The position numbers and the translations under genes were made by a program. The notes under the pieces are model-generated. The model saw only the letters and a program-made list of their open reading frames with translations, made no database searches and was not told where the DNA came from. Of a stretch of 64,000 bases of DNA, positions 55,563 through 64,000 are shown piece by piece (position 1 is the stretch's first letter; every line of letters begins with the position of its first letter). Source of the DNA: Chryseobacterium sp. CY350 (GTDB lineage: Bacteria > Bacteroidota > Bacteroidia > Flavobacteriales > Weeksellaceae); contig NZ_CP116034.1 of assembly GCF_027945075.1 (NCBI RefSeq), positions 682,001 through 746,000 on the forward strand, in the 5' to 3' direction.

Positions 55563-56137
55563 TTTTCTTTTTTAAATATTTCTTTTATAACCGATGAATC
55601 ATCTTTCTTTAAAATTTCTACGAGATCTCTTTCGATATATCCTGTGGTCGGCATCTCGATAATTCTTCCAATTTCCTTGCCATATTTTTCTACAATAATG
55701 GTGGGAACCTTTTGTACATTGTATTTTGATTCGTCACCGGTAGGAGATTCTTTCTTTCTGTTGACCGCAATAATGGTTAATCTGCTTTCAGGAAAATTTA
55801 CCTCTTCTAAAATCTTCATCAATCTCGGGAAATCTCTGTGACTGTCTTCGCACCATGTTCCTATGAAAACGATCAAATTGTGAGAATTGATTTTGTTCTT
55901 CTTTAGTTCACCAACTGCTTTTTGATCTAATGCATATTCATTAAATTCTTTTGTATACCACTCAGAATACGGTTCCTTCACGAATTGTTCTTTAAGCTGA
56001 TGTCCTAAAAGCATTTTGCCATCGTTGGTAGTTTCAACTTCACGGTTGACGACAACTTTTTGAGCAATAAGCGAATCTGTTGCAAATGCAAACGCTGAAA
56101 TGACAAGTATTTTGGCAATAATTTTTTTACAATTCAT
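55559..56137 (-). CDS. Thioredoxin-like exported protein with a CxxS motif
   Basis: A 192-residue exported protein from MNCKKIIAKI, with a signal peptide ending near SLIAQ. The thioredoxin-fold region has GTWCEDSHRDFPRLMKIL, giving CEDS in place of CxxC: the second redox cysteine is a serine. Such variants often act as mixed-disulfide partners or isomerases rather than as reductases. KVPTIIVEKYGKEIG holds the cis-proline loop of the fold. An ATG 18 bases upstream is an alternative start. Operon with the DUF4230 gene. Confidence 0.8.
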   Translation of the reverse strand: MNCKKIIAKILVISAFAFATDSLIAQKVVVNREVETTNDGKMLLGHQLKEQFVKEPYSEWYTKEFNEYALDQKAVGELKKNKINSHNLIVFIGTWCEDSHRDFPRLMKILEEVNFPESRLTIIAVNRKKESPTGDESKYNVQKVPTIIVEKYGKEIGRIIEMPTTGYIERDLVEILKKDDSSVIKEIFKKEN

Positions 56138-56180
56138 ATTTTTGTTATTTTTCATTTATTTGTGAATCTTTGATTTTATC

Positions 56181-56648
56181 TTAATTTTCTATAATCGTTT
56201 TTAAATCGGCTGGCGAGTAGTATTTGTTCTTTAAAACTTTATGATCAGCCTTTCTGTAAACATTAAATTTTTCTCCGGATTTTTCGTAGAAAGATTCAAC
56301 GTCTTTTTCTTTGTAAAATTCGACAGTTTCGTTCGCCTGTTCTTCGTTGTCACAAGCTTTAGACATATTTGAACGCTGCACTTCGTTGAATAATTCTACA
56401 AATTTATCGCCTAAGCCAAATTCTAATACTGCTCCGCTTAAAACGTATTGCAAATCGCATAAAGCATCAGCAATTTCTACTAAATTTTTATCTTCAATTG
56501 CCTGTTTGAGCTCGTTTAATTCTTCCTGCAAAAGCTCAACTCTCAGATTACATCTTTCCGGAGAGGGAATTTGTGGTGTTTCTAAAATAGGAGCTTTGAA
56601 GGTTGTGTGGAATTCTGCTACCTGATTCAGACTGTCAATTTTATCCAT
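56181..56648 (-). CDS. MazG-like nucleotide pyrophosphohydrolase
   Basis: A 155-residue all-alpha pyrophosphatase-like protein. The metal-binding helices show EELNELKQAI and EIADALCDLQYVLSGAVLEFG, the EExxE/ExxD pattern of the MazG/HisE superfamily. It probably hydrolyses non-canonical or free nucleoside triphosphates. The ATG at 56648 (MDKIDSLNQV) is preferred over one 21 bases upstream. It is on the same strand as the thioredoxin-like gene, 43 bases upstream of it. Confidence 0.82.
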   Translation of the reverse strand: MDKIDSLNQVAEFHTTFKAPILETPQIPSPERCNLRVELLQEELNELKQAIEDKNLVEIADALCDLQYVLSGAVLEFGLGDKFVELFNEVQRSNMSKACDNEEQANETVEFYKEKDVESFYEKSGEKFNVYRKADHKVLKNKYYSPADLKTIIEN

Positions 56649-56741
56649 GAAATTTTTAAATTTAAGCAAAGATAGTGATTTTGGGAAAATTGTTTTAGTT
56701 GTTCATTACTCATTACTGATTATTCATTGACCACAAAAAAA

Positions 56742-56764
56742 AGACTGCCATTTGCAGGCAGTCT
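56742..56764 (-). terminator. Terminator after the metalloprotease gene
   Basis: AGACTGCC/GGCAGTCT arms with a 7-base loop and a minus-strand T run, 24 bases after the stop. Confidence 0.85.
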
Positions 56765-56787
56765 CTTTCATGTTACATTTTCAATGG

Positions 56788-59718
56788 TTAATTTTTAATA
56801 AATCTTTTTGAAATTTCTCCAATCTGGATCGTGTAAGCTCCTGTTGTAAGGTTGCTCACATTTACCGTTCCTCTTTCGAGTTTTCCTGAATTGATCAGTT
56901 TCCCGCCCATATCGAAGATTCTGTATTCTTCTGATGTTGTATTAGAAATATTTAAAACATCTCTTACTGGATTTGGATATAATTTAACGTCTGTCATTAA
57001 ATTTTCGACATTAAAATCGTCTCCTCTTCCCGACGAAAGAATATTTAAAGTATAATCTTCAACCTGACCATAAGTATATGATCCACAAGATGATGACGGT
57101 ACAGAATTATACTGCATCATTACTCTCATTCTTGTGTTTCCAAGCGTTGCTGTAGAAGGAATCGTAATTGATCCCGTTACAGGTGTAGTTTGTGAACCGG
57201 TTTTTGTCCAGGCCAATTCTCCGCTGTCTGTGAAATCGCCATCTTTATTATAATCAACGTAAACTGCATACGCTTCATTATATTTAGTAGATGTCCAAAC
57301 CGGTGTGATAGAAATTGTATTCGCAGTCCCTCTCGTTACATTGGTTGATATTGAAGTGAAGTTTTCATAACCTGCCGTTCCGGTAGAAATATTGTTGATG
57401 CTACCGAATTTTACATTTCCGATTCTTTCATCTGCCGTATTTGTTGCTGCTGCAGTACAATAAGTAACGGTGCTTCCTGCAAGAGTTGTAACTGTTGCCG
57501 TGTTACTTGCTGTCGAAATATTTCCGGCTGCATCTTTAGCCTTAACCGTAAAGCTATAAGTTGTTGATGGTGTTAAACTTGTAACCGTATATGTTGTTGA
57601 TGCTGTAGAACCAACAAGTGAAGAACCTTGATACACATCGTAACCTGTAACACCAACTGCATCTGTTGCGCCACTCCATGAAAGATTGGTGCTTGTAGAA
57701 GTTGTTCCTGAAGCCAAAAGAGTAGGAGCTGTAGGAGCAACAGTATCTGTACTTCCTGAGCCTGCATTTACAGAAATATTTGCATTATTTACATCAAAGA
57801 AAATATGATTGCTTCCTTTTACCATGATTCTTCCGGTTGTGGTAGAAACATTCGGTATTGTTACGACCTGAGAACCGTCATTGGGAGTTGCTGTCAAAAG
57901 GGTAGTCCAGTTATTGCCGTTATCCGTAGACCAAAGAATATCTACATTAGCAGCATTTACACCGTTGGAAGTTGTTCCTGCAACATTCCATGTAACGTTT
58001 TGAGAACTTCCTCCTGTGTACGTTGTTGTTGTACTTTGAGAAGTTATGACAAAAGGACCAGCTGTTGAATTTACAGTGATTCTTGAATCATCAGAATTAT
58101 TTCCGGATCCTCCGGCTCTGTTATCACGAGCTGTGAATCTGAAATTTAAAGTTCTTGCAACTGAAGAAAGTGCTTCAACTGTGATTTCTGAACCAGCTGT
58201 GGTTGTCGCTCCCGCCAGTACAGAAGCCATTCTTGGAAAATATCTTACCGGAGTTGTCGTTGGAGTCCACGATCTGAATGTTGGTCCTGTAGCTTTTGTA
58301 GCACTGGCTGCAGAACTCGCTCCTGTTTGAGAAGACGATGCGTTATCGACTTGTTCCCAAATATATGTCAAAGAATCTCCATTTGCATCAGTTCCGGTTC
58401 CTGTCAACATAAACGGTGTGCTTTTAGGAATTGTGTAATCCAGACCTGCATCTGCTGTAGGAATTGAGTTTCCCGTCAAAGTGCTTGTAGGGCAGGTTTT
58501 AGCTTTAATATTATTGGTAATTTGCTGAATGCTTATCGCATGAAAGAAGGCATCTGAATGTGGCTGAATATCCTGAGCTGTAATGCCCGCATAACCCATA
58601 ATTGTTGAACCAGAGCCAGGTTCCATATTAACACCTGTTCCTTCATTTGAATTTGAAAATGTATGATTTCCTCCAAACTGATGTCCTAATTCATGAGCAA
58701 CATAATCAATGTCAAAATTATCTCCGGACGGTATACCATCAGACGGAGAAGTATAACCACTGCCTTTAGAACCATTTACACAAACACAACCGATGCAACC
58801 GGCATTGCCGCCACCGCCGGAAGCTCCGAATAAATGTCCGACATCATAATTTGCTTCACCTATAACTGAGGTTAAAGTTGACTGAAGTTGAGAGTTCCAA
58901 TTGCTCATTTGTGCAGCCGCAGAGTAAGGATCGGAAGACGCACTTGTGTAAATTACAGCATCATTATTGGCAATTAAAACCATTCTAGCTGCAAAATCTT
59001 TTTCAAAAACACCGTTTACACGAGTCATTGTATTATTCATCGCAGCAAGAGCAAGCGCTTTTGTACCTCCGAAATAAGTGGTGTACTCTCCAGTAGAAGA
59101 AAGTGCTAGACGGAATGTCCGCAATTTTGCATCATCTGCGTTTGGTCTTGCTGCAAGATCTGTATTGCTGATTCCTTTTTGAGCAACATCAATAACGGTA
59201 CATTCAAAAGTATTTAAATTATCTTTCTTATCAGATTTTTTGTAAACCACATAGGTTGAAAGGTCTTTCGTGTAAGGCTCAATGAAAACTGCGGATTTGT
59301 CGCCATAGATTTCCATTGAAGATAATCCCAAAGGAGAAATACTGAAATAAACGGTGGAATTAGGATCTTCAAGACCTTCGCCCACATAAGATTTAATATC
59401 CGGATATTTTGCAGCCAATTGAGGATCAAAATTTGAGTTTTCTCTTACTTTAAAGCTTTCTAATTTCCCTTCAGAATTTGGAAATGAAATAATGATTTCT
59501 GATTTTTCCCTTGCAGCCAATCTTTTTGGTGCTTTTGCAAGAGCATTTTTCAATCCGTTAATGTCAAGCTGATAAATTCTTGGATTAAGAATATTTGTTT
59601 TGTTTTCTAAAACTTCTGAATTTGTTTTTGATGAACCTTGAGACCACAATTGATCGGTCTGAGCGATTGAAATACCAGAGATAAATAGCATTCCGATCAC
59701 TAATAGTTGTTTTTTCAT
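56788..59718 (-). CDS. Secreted reprolysin-type metalloprotease with FN3, GEVED and T9SS domains
   Basis: A 976-residue exported protease. After a signal peptide (cleavage near AQ at residue 20) and an N-terminal prodomain-like part, the zinc site [11 protein letters not shown] is at residues 342-352, with the Met-turn STIMGY near 371. Behind it are a fibronectin type III domain (about 700-790), a GEVED domain ([19 protein letters not shown], about 830-890) and a type IX sorting tail from about residue 905 ([14 protein letters not shown]). It is sent out by the T9SS. It may degrade proteins or act as a predatory or nutritional protease; the target is not known. Confidence 0.92.
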   Translation of the reverse strand: MKKQLLVIGMLFISGISIAQTDQLWSQGSSKTNSEVLENKTNILNPRIYQLDINGLKNALAKAPKRLAAREKSEIIISFPNSEGKLESFKVRENSNFDPQLAAKYPDIKSYVGEGLEDPNSTVYFSISPLGLSSMEIYGDKSAVFIEPYTKDLSTYVVYKKSDKKDNLNTFECTVIDVAQKGISNTDLAARPNADDAKLRTFRLALSSTGEYTTYFGGTKALALAAMNNTMTRVNGVFEKDFAARMVLIANNDAVIYTSASSDPYSAAAQMSNWNSQLQSTLTSVIGEANYDVGHLFGASGGGGNAGCIGCVCVNGSKGSGYTSPSDGIPSGDNFDIDYVAHELGHQFGGNHTFSNSNEGTGVNMEPGSGSTIMGYAGITAQDIQPHSDAFFHAISIQQITNNIKAKTCPTSTLTGNSIPTADAGLDYTIPKSTPFMLTGTGTDANGDSLTYIWEQVDNASSSQTGASSAASATKATGPTFRSWTPTTTPVRYFPRMASVLAGATTTAGSEITVEALSSVARTLNFRFTARDNRAGGSGNNSDDSRITVNSTAGPFVITSQSTTTTYTGGSSQNVTWNVAGTTSNGVNAANVDILWSTDNGNNWTTLLTATPNDGSQVVTIPNVSTTTGRIMVKGSNHIFFDVNNANISVNAGSGSTDTVAPTAPTLLASGTTSTSTNLSWSGATDAVGVTGYDVYQGSSLVGSTASTTYTVTSLTPSTTYSFTVKAKDAAGNISTASNTATVTTLAGSTVTYCTAAATNTADERIGNVKFGSINNISTGTAGYENFTSISTNVTRGTANTISITPVWTSTKYNEAYAVYVDYNKDGDFTDSGELAWTKTGSQTTPVTGSITIPSTATLGNTRMRVMMQYNSVPSSSCGSYTYGQVEDYTLNILSSGRGDDFNVENLMTDVKLYPNPVRDVLNISNTTSEEYRIFDMGGKLINSGKLERGTVNVSNLTTGAYTIQIGEISKRFIKN

Positions 59719-59746
59719 ATAAATAATATTTTTGATTGTGAAATAT

Positions 59747-59754
59747 CAAAGCTA
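59747..59754 (-). promoter_or_regulatory. Promoter -7 box of the metalloprotease gene
   Basis: Minus-strand TAGCTTTG fits TAnnTTTG, 28 bases before the start. Confidence 0.55.
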
Positions 59755-59858
59755 TTAAAAAATTCTTTACGAAAAACAAAAAATTTTATGAAAAATTTAG
59801 ACAATCGATTGAAATCATTATGCAATACATTAAATTTATAATAAATACTAAACGTAAA

Positions 59859-59890
59859 AAAATAGTACCCGAAGTTTCGGATACTATTTT
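59859..59890 (-). terminator. Terminator after the DinB gene
   Basis: AAAATAGTA/TACTATTTT arms with an inner CCGAA/TTCGG pair and a T run on the minus strand. Confidence 0.8.
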
Positions 59891-59917
59891 ATAATAATTT
59901 AAGCTTACTTAAAAACC

Positions 59918-60406
59918 TTAATCAGCAGTAGGTCCATACATCCCTGGAACTTTATTTCCAGTAGATCTGAGATAAACGATGAGTTCACCTCTGTGATGAT
60001 ATAGATGATTGTATAAAAAAGAACGAATCACCTGAATCTTTGACATCGGAGGAAAGATGAAATTACCATCCATTTCCATTTTCCAGTCATTCATCATCGT
60101 ACTTTCGTCCCACTTTTCTATCGCTTGCTGAGCATTTGCAACATTTTCTTCGAACTTAGAAACAATATTTTCTGCCTTAGAAATATCACCTTTGTCATAC
60201 TGATAAGTTCCCATATCAAAAACGTCCTGATTGAAAGTAACCTCATACCAATTATATATTTCCGAGATATGAGAAGCCAACTGAGCGGTTGTCCAGTTAA
60301 TTTCAGAAGGTTTAAATTCCAATGAAGCGTCTGGAATTTCTTTTAAAAGTTTTCTAGTACTTTCTGCTTCATGCAAAAATTCATCTAATAATACTTTTTC
60401 ATCAAT
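59918..60406 (-). CDS. DinB-family protein with an unclear start
   Basis: A DinB/YfiT-type four-helix bundle with metal-site histidines in QLASHISEIYNWYE and NHLYHHRGELIVYLRSTG. It may be a metal-dependent thiol or stress enzyme; the substrate is unknown. The frame is open up to 60412, and residues LLDEFLHEAES before the first fixed part look real, but there is no ATG in it. The possible starts are ATT at 60406, giving (I)DEKVLLDEFL, or TTG at 60376, which would lose the first helix start. An ATG at 60402 is in the next frame and would fit only with one more A in the run 60395-60399. It follows the acyl-CoA dehydrogenase gene by 17-21 bases. Confidence 0.75.
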   Translation of the reverse strand: MDEKVLLDEFLHEAESTRKLLKEIPDASLEFKPSEINWTTAQLASHISEIYNWYEVTFNQDVFDMGTYQYDKGDISKAENIVSKFEENVANAQQAIEKWDESTMMNDWKMEMDGNFIFPPMSKIQVIRSFLYNHLYHHRGELIVYLRSTGNKVPGMYGPTAD

Positions 60407-60423
60407 GTATGTTTTTTAATAAT

Positions 60424-61563
60424 TTATTTGGTAATTTCTCTCCCGATAACGAGTCTTTGGATCTCGGAAGTTCCTTCGCCAATTGTACAAAGCTTAGAAT
60501 CTCTGTAGAATTTTTCAGCAGGGAAATCTTTCGTATAGCCATAACCTCCAAAAACCTGCACGGCATTATTTGAAATTCTTACACAAGCCTCAGAAGCGTA
60601 TAACTTTGCCATTGCTCCTTCTTTAGTCATTTTCTGCTTAGCATTTTTCAATGTAGAAGCTCTTTGAATCAACAATTCTGCAGCGTCAATTTCTGTTGCC
60701 ATATCAGCAAGCATAAAATTAATTGCCTGAAATTCAGAAATTGCTTTTCCAAACTGTTTTCTTTCCTGAGCATACTTTAAAGCTGCTTTGTAAGCTCCTC
60801 TTGCAGTTCCTAAACTTAATGCAGCAATAGAAATTCTACCACCGTCTAATATTTTCATTGCCTGCTTGAAACCTTCACCCACTTCTCCTAAACGGTAAGA
60901 ATCTGGTACACGAACATTATCAAAGATAAGCTCAGCAGTTTCTGAAGCACGCATTCCTAATTTGTTTTCTTTTTTTCCTGAAGTGAAACCTGCCATTCCT
61001 TTTTCCAGAACAAAAGCGGTAGAATTATTTTTAGCACCAATTTCACCAGTTCTGGTCATCACAACAGCAATGTCTCCTGAGATTGCATGAGTAATAAAGT
61101 TTTTAGCTCCGTTGATAACCCATGCGTCGCCATCTTTTACAGCTGTAGTAGACATACCTCCGGAATCAGATCCTGTGTTGTGCTCTGTCAGTCCCCAAGC
61201 TCCGATTACTTTTCCCGTTGCCAACTGAGGAAGCCATTTATTTTTTTGCTCTTCATTTCCGAACTCATATATATGATTGGTACACAATGAATTGTGAGCT
61301 GCTACAGAAAGTCCGATAGAAGGATCTACCTGAGAAATCTCATCAAGAATGGTAACATACTCATGATAACCCAAACCAGAACCTCCATATTGCTCAGGAA
61401 TTACAATTCCCATGAAACCCATTTCTCCTAATTGATGAAATAATTCTTTAGGAAAAGTCTGGCTTTCGTCCCACTCCATGATATTGGGTCTGATATTTTT
61501 CTCAGCAAATTCTTTTGCTGTTTCAGCTATCATTTTAATGTTGTTGATAGTTTCTGTATTCAT
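60424..61563 (-). CDS. Acyl-CoA dehydrogenase
   Basis: A 379-residue FAD enzyme that oxidises acyl-CoA thioesters. FAD-binding and substrate motifs are seen: GAWGLTEHNTGSDSGG, the WVINGAKNFITH segment, and QVFGGYGYTKDFPAEKFYRD with the end GEGTSEIQRLVIGRE. The catalytic glutamate is expected in this C-terminal part. The substrate chain length is not predictable. It is upstream of the DinB gene, likely cotranscribed, with a TAnnTTTG box upstream. Confidence 0.93.
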   Translation of the reverse strand: MNTETINNIKMIAETAKEFAEKNIRPNIMEWDESQTFPKELFHQLGEMGFMGIVIPEQYGGSGLGYHEYVTILDEISQVDPSIGLSVAAHNSLCTNHIYEFGNEEQKNKWLPQLATGKVIGAWGLTEHNTGSDSGGMSTTAVKDGDAWVINGAKNFITHAISGDIAVVMTRTGEIGAKNNSTAFVLEKGMAGFTSGKKENKLGMRASETAELIFDNVRVPDSYRLGEVGEGFKQAMKILDGGRISIAALSLGTARGAYKAALKYAQERKQFGKAISEFQAINFMLADMATEIDAAELLIQRASTLKNAKQKMTKEGAMAKLYASEACVRISNNAVQVFGGYGYTKDFPAEKFYRDSKLCTIGEGTSEIQRLVIGREITK

Positions 61564-61583
61564 ATTATAAAATAGTTAATGCC

Positions 61584-61591
61584 CAAAGATA
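61584..61591 (-). promoter_or_regulatory. Promoter -7 box of the acyl-CoA dehydrogenase gene
   Basis: Minus-strand TATCTTTG fits TAnnTTTG, 20 bases before the start. Confidence 0.55.
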
Positions 61592-61754
61592 CTTAAATTG
61601 CCGAAATACTAAAAAAAATTTATTTGGGTATAAAAAATTGATTCTAATGTTTTATTTTTCACATTTTTAAGTATTCAAAATTAACAATACATTCATGTAT
61701 AAATTAAATGAAGACTGTATTAATTTCATAATTTAGCCAATCAATTTCTAAAGA

Positions 61755-63617
61755 ATGAGAAAATTTATACTTCCTGCTTTATTTGTTTCAAGCTTTATTT
61801 TTGCTCAGATTCCTTCCGGATATTATGACGGAACTTCCGGTCTCTCGGGTTATGCTCTGAAATCAAAAATACATGATATTATTTCTGCTAAAAATATCAA
61901 CTGGCATTACGGTGATCTCACCAATTATTACAATCAAACCGATTTAGATCAATACTATGATCACGGTGTAACAAATACCACTTTTTTACTTGATATGTAT
62001 TCTGAAATCCCGACCGGCGTAGATTCTTATGAGTATACAACAGCTAATATTATAGGTGGCGCGTCGGCAGAAGGACAAGGATGGAACAGAGAGCATATGA
62101 TGCCACAAAGTACATTTTACAGTAATTATCCTATGTATTCCGATTTGTTTTTTGTGGTTCCTACCGATGCAAGAATTAATCAGCTGAGGAGTAATTACCC
62201 TTACGGAATTGCCGGAACTGCCACTTTTTACACTTTTACAAATACATCAAAAATAGGAAACAGCAATATTCCCGGATCGTCTTATACAGGTCGCGTTTAT
62301 GAACCTATTAATGAATTTAAAGGTGATGTTGCGAGAAGTCTTTTGTATTTTGCAGTAAGATATGAGGGCAAACTGGGAACTTTTAATTTTAACAATAATA
62401 CAAATCCTGCTTCTGACACCAATCCTTTAGATGGAACCGAAGAAAGATCTTTTGATCCGGCTTATCTTACGATGTTGCTTCAATGGCACAATCAGGATCC
62501 TGTTTCGCAGAAAGAAATTGACAGAAATAATGCAGTCTACAATTTACAGAAAAATAGAAATCCTTTTATAGATAATCCATCATGGGTCAATGCAATCTGG
62601 GGACAAACTTCTGATAATATTGCACCTCAGACTGCGATGAACTTAACGGTAACTCAGAACAGTGCATATTTCGCCACTTTAAGTTGGTCGCCAAGTTCAA
62701 GTATTGATGTTATTGGATATAAAATCTATCGAAACGGTACTTTAATTTCATCTACCAAGCAAACATCAATTACTATAGATCATTTAACGCCATCTACAGC
62801 TTACCAATTTACTGTAAAAGCTTATGATAACGGATATTTACTTTCTTCAGACAGTAATATTGCGTCCACAACGACCTTGTCTACAGATATTTATGCTAAA
62901 GATTTAATTATTTCAAAATATCTTGAAGGAACGGCAAACAATAAAGCTTTGGAAATTATCAATAAGACCGGACATGCTGTAAATTTAAGTGATTATAGAC
63001 TTTCAATTCAGTTTTACAGCGGAACAAATTACTATTTTGTAGATCCTTATGAACTGGAAGGAACCGTTCAGAATAATGAGGCATTCGTTATTTTAAATCC
63101 GAATGCCAATTTTTTGTGTTACACAATTGATCAGGCAAAATTGGTAACGGCGGCTCCACAGATGACTTTTACGGGAAGCAATTATTTAGAATTGAGATAT
63201 AAAAATTCTAGCGTAGATGCGATAGGAGTGAGTTCACAATCAAACAGTTCAATATTATCAAATGTTTCACTGTATAGAAAAACCATTATCAATCAACCTG
63301 TTACAACTTTTAATATTTCAGAATGGGATTCTTACACAGCCGATTACTGTCAGAATCTTGGGACATTATCGATTTCAGATCATATTTTAGCTGATAAAGA
63401 ACTGAAAATTTATCCAAATCCTGCCAACGAGGAAATCTTTGTGAAAGGAGATGTAAAAAATATTGAAACAGCTTCAATTATTGATTTATCTGGTAAATTG
63501 ATCTATTCCGAGAAAAATCCATTTAAAAATAAAAACAATATCCCTGTTCAGCAACTAATAAAAGGAAATTATCTTTTAAAATTAGACAACAAAATTTACC
63601 AATTTATCAAGAATTAA
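61755..63617 (+). CDS. Secreted endonuclease I family nuclease with FN3, lamin-tail and T9SS domains
   Basis: A 620-residue exported nuclease. The signal peptide ends near FAQ (residue 18). The catalytic ββα-metal motif is NREHMMPQS at 111-119, followed by the metal-holding region NEFKGDVARS, both as in EndA/NucM-type endonuclease I. A fibronectin III domain (about 295-375), a lamin-tail-like domain (about 380-520) and a sorting tail from about residue 550 (KIYPNPANEEIF) follow. It likely breaks extracellular DNA for nutrients or biofilm turnover, exported by T9SS. Confidence 0.9.
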   Translation: MRKFILPALFVSSFIFAQIPSGYYDGTSGLSGYALKSKIHDIISAKNINWHYGDLTNYYNQTDLDQYYDHGVTNTTFLLDMYSEIPTGVDSYEYTTANIIGGASAEGQGWNREHMMPQSTFYSNYPMYSDLFFVVPTDARINQLRSNYPYGIAGTATFYTFTNTSKIGNSNIPGSSYTGRVYEPINEFKGDVARSLLYFAVRYEGKLGTFNFNNNTNPASDTNPLDGTEERSFDPAYLTMLLQWHNQDPVSQKEIDRNNAVYNLQKNRNPFIDNPSWVNAIWGQTSDNIAPQTAMNLTVTQNSAYFATLSWSPSSSIDVIGYKIYRNGTLISSTKQTSITIDHLTPSTAYQFTVKAYDNGYLLSSDSNIASTTTLSTDIYAKDLIISKYLEGTANNKALEIINKTGHAVNLSDYRLSIQFYSGTNYYFVDPYELEGTVQNNEAFVILNPNANFLCYTIDQAKLVTAAPQMTFTGSNYLELRYKNSSVDAIGVSSQSNSSILSNVSLYRKTIINQPVTTFNISEWDSYTADYCQNLGTLSISDHILADKELKIYPNPANEEIFVKGDVKNIETASIIDLSGKLIYSEKNPFKNKNNIPVQQLIKGNYLLKLDNKIYQFIKN

Positions 63618-63637
63618 TACAATTTATTGTAAAAATT

Positions 63638-63690
63638 GATATAAGCAGATTCACTAATATGTAATTTCTATAAGTGTATCTGCTTATATC
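63638..63690 (+). terminator. Long inverted repeat after the endonuclease gene (weak terminator and/or operator)
   Basis: Arms 63638-63654 and 63674-63690 pair over 17 bases with one mismatch and a 19-base loop, followed by only a short T stretch. The right arm also contains one half of a TATAAG-N8-CTTATA palindrome, so the element may be bound by a regulator as well. Confidence 0.5.
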
Positions 63691-63717
63691 TTTTATATAT
63701 AAGTATTTATGCTTATA
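63669..63717. promoter_or_regulatory. Tandem TATAAG-N8-CTTATA operators at the SatD-like promoter
   Basis: Two palindromes of the same geometry, 63669-63688 and 63698-63717, have centres 29 bases apart. A further TATAAG half is at 63640-63645. The second palindrome overlaps the -7 box of the SatD-like gene, so binding there would block its transcription. The binding protein is not known. Confidence 0.6.
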
Positions 63718-63721
63718 TTTG
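63714..63721 (+). promoter_or_regulatory. Promoter -7 box of the SatD-like gene
   Basis: TATATTTG matches TAnnTTTG. The ATG lies only 4 bases after it, so the message is probably leaderless or nearly so. Confidence 0.6.
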
Positions 63722-63725
63722 CAAA

Positions 63726-64000
63726 ATGATAGCGGTAATCACCGGTGATATTATAAATTCGCAACAGACAGACACAGAAGTTTGGATTACCAGACTCAAA
63801 AATCTTCTTGAAAGCTGGGGAAGCACACCACAGACATGGGAAATTTACAGAGGTGACGAATTCCAGTTAAAGTGCAATATAGATGAGGTTTTCTTGCGTT
63901 TCTTAGCCATAAAATCTCTTATAAAAAGTCAGGAAAATTTAGATGTCAGAATTGCCATAGGCATTGGTGAAGAAAATTTTCTATCTGAAAAAATCACAGA
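63726..64000 (+). CDS. SatD-like protein (3' end cut by window edge)
   Basis: The first 91 residues are visible and the rest lies beyond the window. The start MIAVITGDIINSQQ is typical of SatD-family proteins of Bacteroidota, and WEIYRGDEFQLK and RIAIGIGEENF follow as in nucleotidyl-cyclase-like folds. The role is unclear; homologues are sometimes labelled transcriptional regulators. Two operator-like palindromes upstream would fit self-regulation or control by another factor. The call rests on the N-terminus only. Confidence 0.65.
   Translation, partial: MIAVITGDIINSQQTDTEVWITRLKNLLESWGSTPQTWEIYRGDEFQLKCNIDEVFLRFLAIKSLIKSQENLDVRIAIGIGEENFLSEKIT

Noticed and set aside
1..64000. CRISPR arrays, insertion sequences or integrons
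   Set aside because: No repeat-spacer series, transposase-like frames or att-like direct repeats were seen.

Overview
The window is a chromosomal segment of a flavobacterium, most likely Chryseobacterium or a close relative (Weeksellaceae, Bacteroidota). The evidence is AT-rich DNA, Bacteroidota-type promoters (a TAnnTTTG -7 box in front of many genes) with few recognisable Shine-Dalgarno sites, type IX secretion (PorQ plus three secreted proteins with C-terminal sorting tails), a TamL-type outer-membrane lipoprotein, a fused CcsBA cytochrome c maturation protein, and the gene order lptF/G-lolA-ftsK. There is no prophage, transposase, integrase or CRISPR array; nearly all of it reads as core chromosome.

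Layout. 1-2259 (minus): FecCD-type ABC importer (ATPase cut by the window edge, permease) led by a TlpA-like lipoprotein. 2381-4119 (plus): PaaE-like flavin/2Fe-2S reductase and a SanA/YdcF-like protein. 4116-7430: TamL and a TrmH-family rRNA/tRNA methyltransferase with overlapping divergent starts. 7500-8735: small envelope/stress-type proteins (holin-like, YtxH). 8825-13396: cmk, porQ, pyrH, a TonB-C protein, frr. 13456-20802 (minus): small exported proteins, LptF/G permease, LolA, a frameshifted lipoprotein gene, FtsK. 21039-24374: CcsBA. 24580-29082: a broken Arc-type gene, then a lysine-catabolic pair (piperideine-6-carboxylate dehydrogenase and lysine 6-aminotransferase) and small genes. 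29207-35440: MarR-type regulator plus a complete RND efflux operon. 35639-36118: tRNA-Ala(GGC) and a small lipoprotein. 36178-38485: hypothetical gene, NlpC/P60 lipoprotein, dapD. 38512-42491: glycosyltransferase/deacetylase cluster. 42546-49626: complete histidine operon hisGDCBHAFIE behind a histidine leader peptide and attenuator. 49653-54457 (minus): secreted M28 peptidase and the thrS-infC-rpmI-rplT translation cluster. 54767-61563 (minus): small exported proteins, a MazG-like pyrophosphohydrolase, a large secreted metalloprotease, DinB and an acyl-CoA dehydrogenase. 61755-63617: secreted endonuclease I. 63726-end: start of a SatD-like gene.

The most interesting signals are regulatory. 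They are (i) a compact histidine attenuator in which the leader stop codon abuts the antiterminator arm; (ii) five 7-mers spaced about one helical turn apart (11 bp) between two divergent promoters at 36873-36925, the layout bound by OmpR/PhoB-family regulators; (iii) two identical-geometry TATAAG-N8-CTTATA palindromes over the promoter of the SatD-like gene, which looks nearly leaderless; (iv) a perfect 7+1+7 palindrome in the promoter of the efflux regulator; and (v) an apparent AUA start for infC. Two small genes carry net single-base frameshifts in A-rich codons, and a third (DinB) lacks a normal start, while all the long genes are intact.
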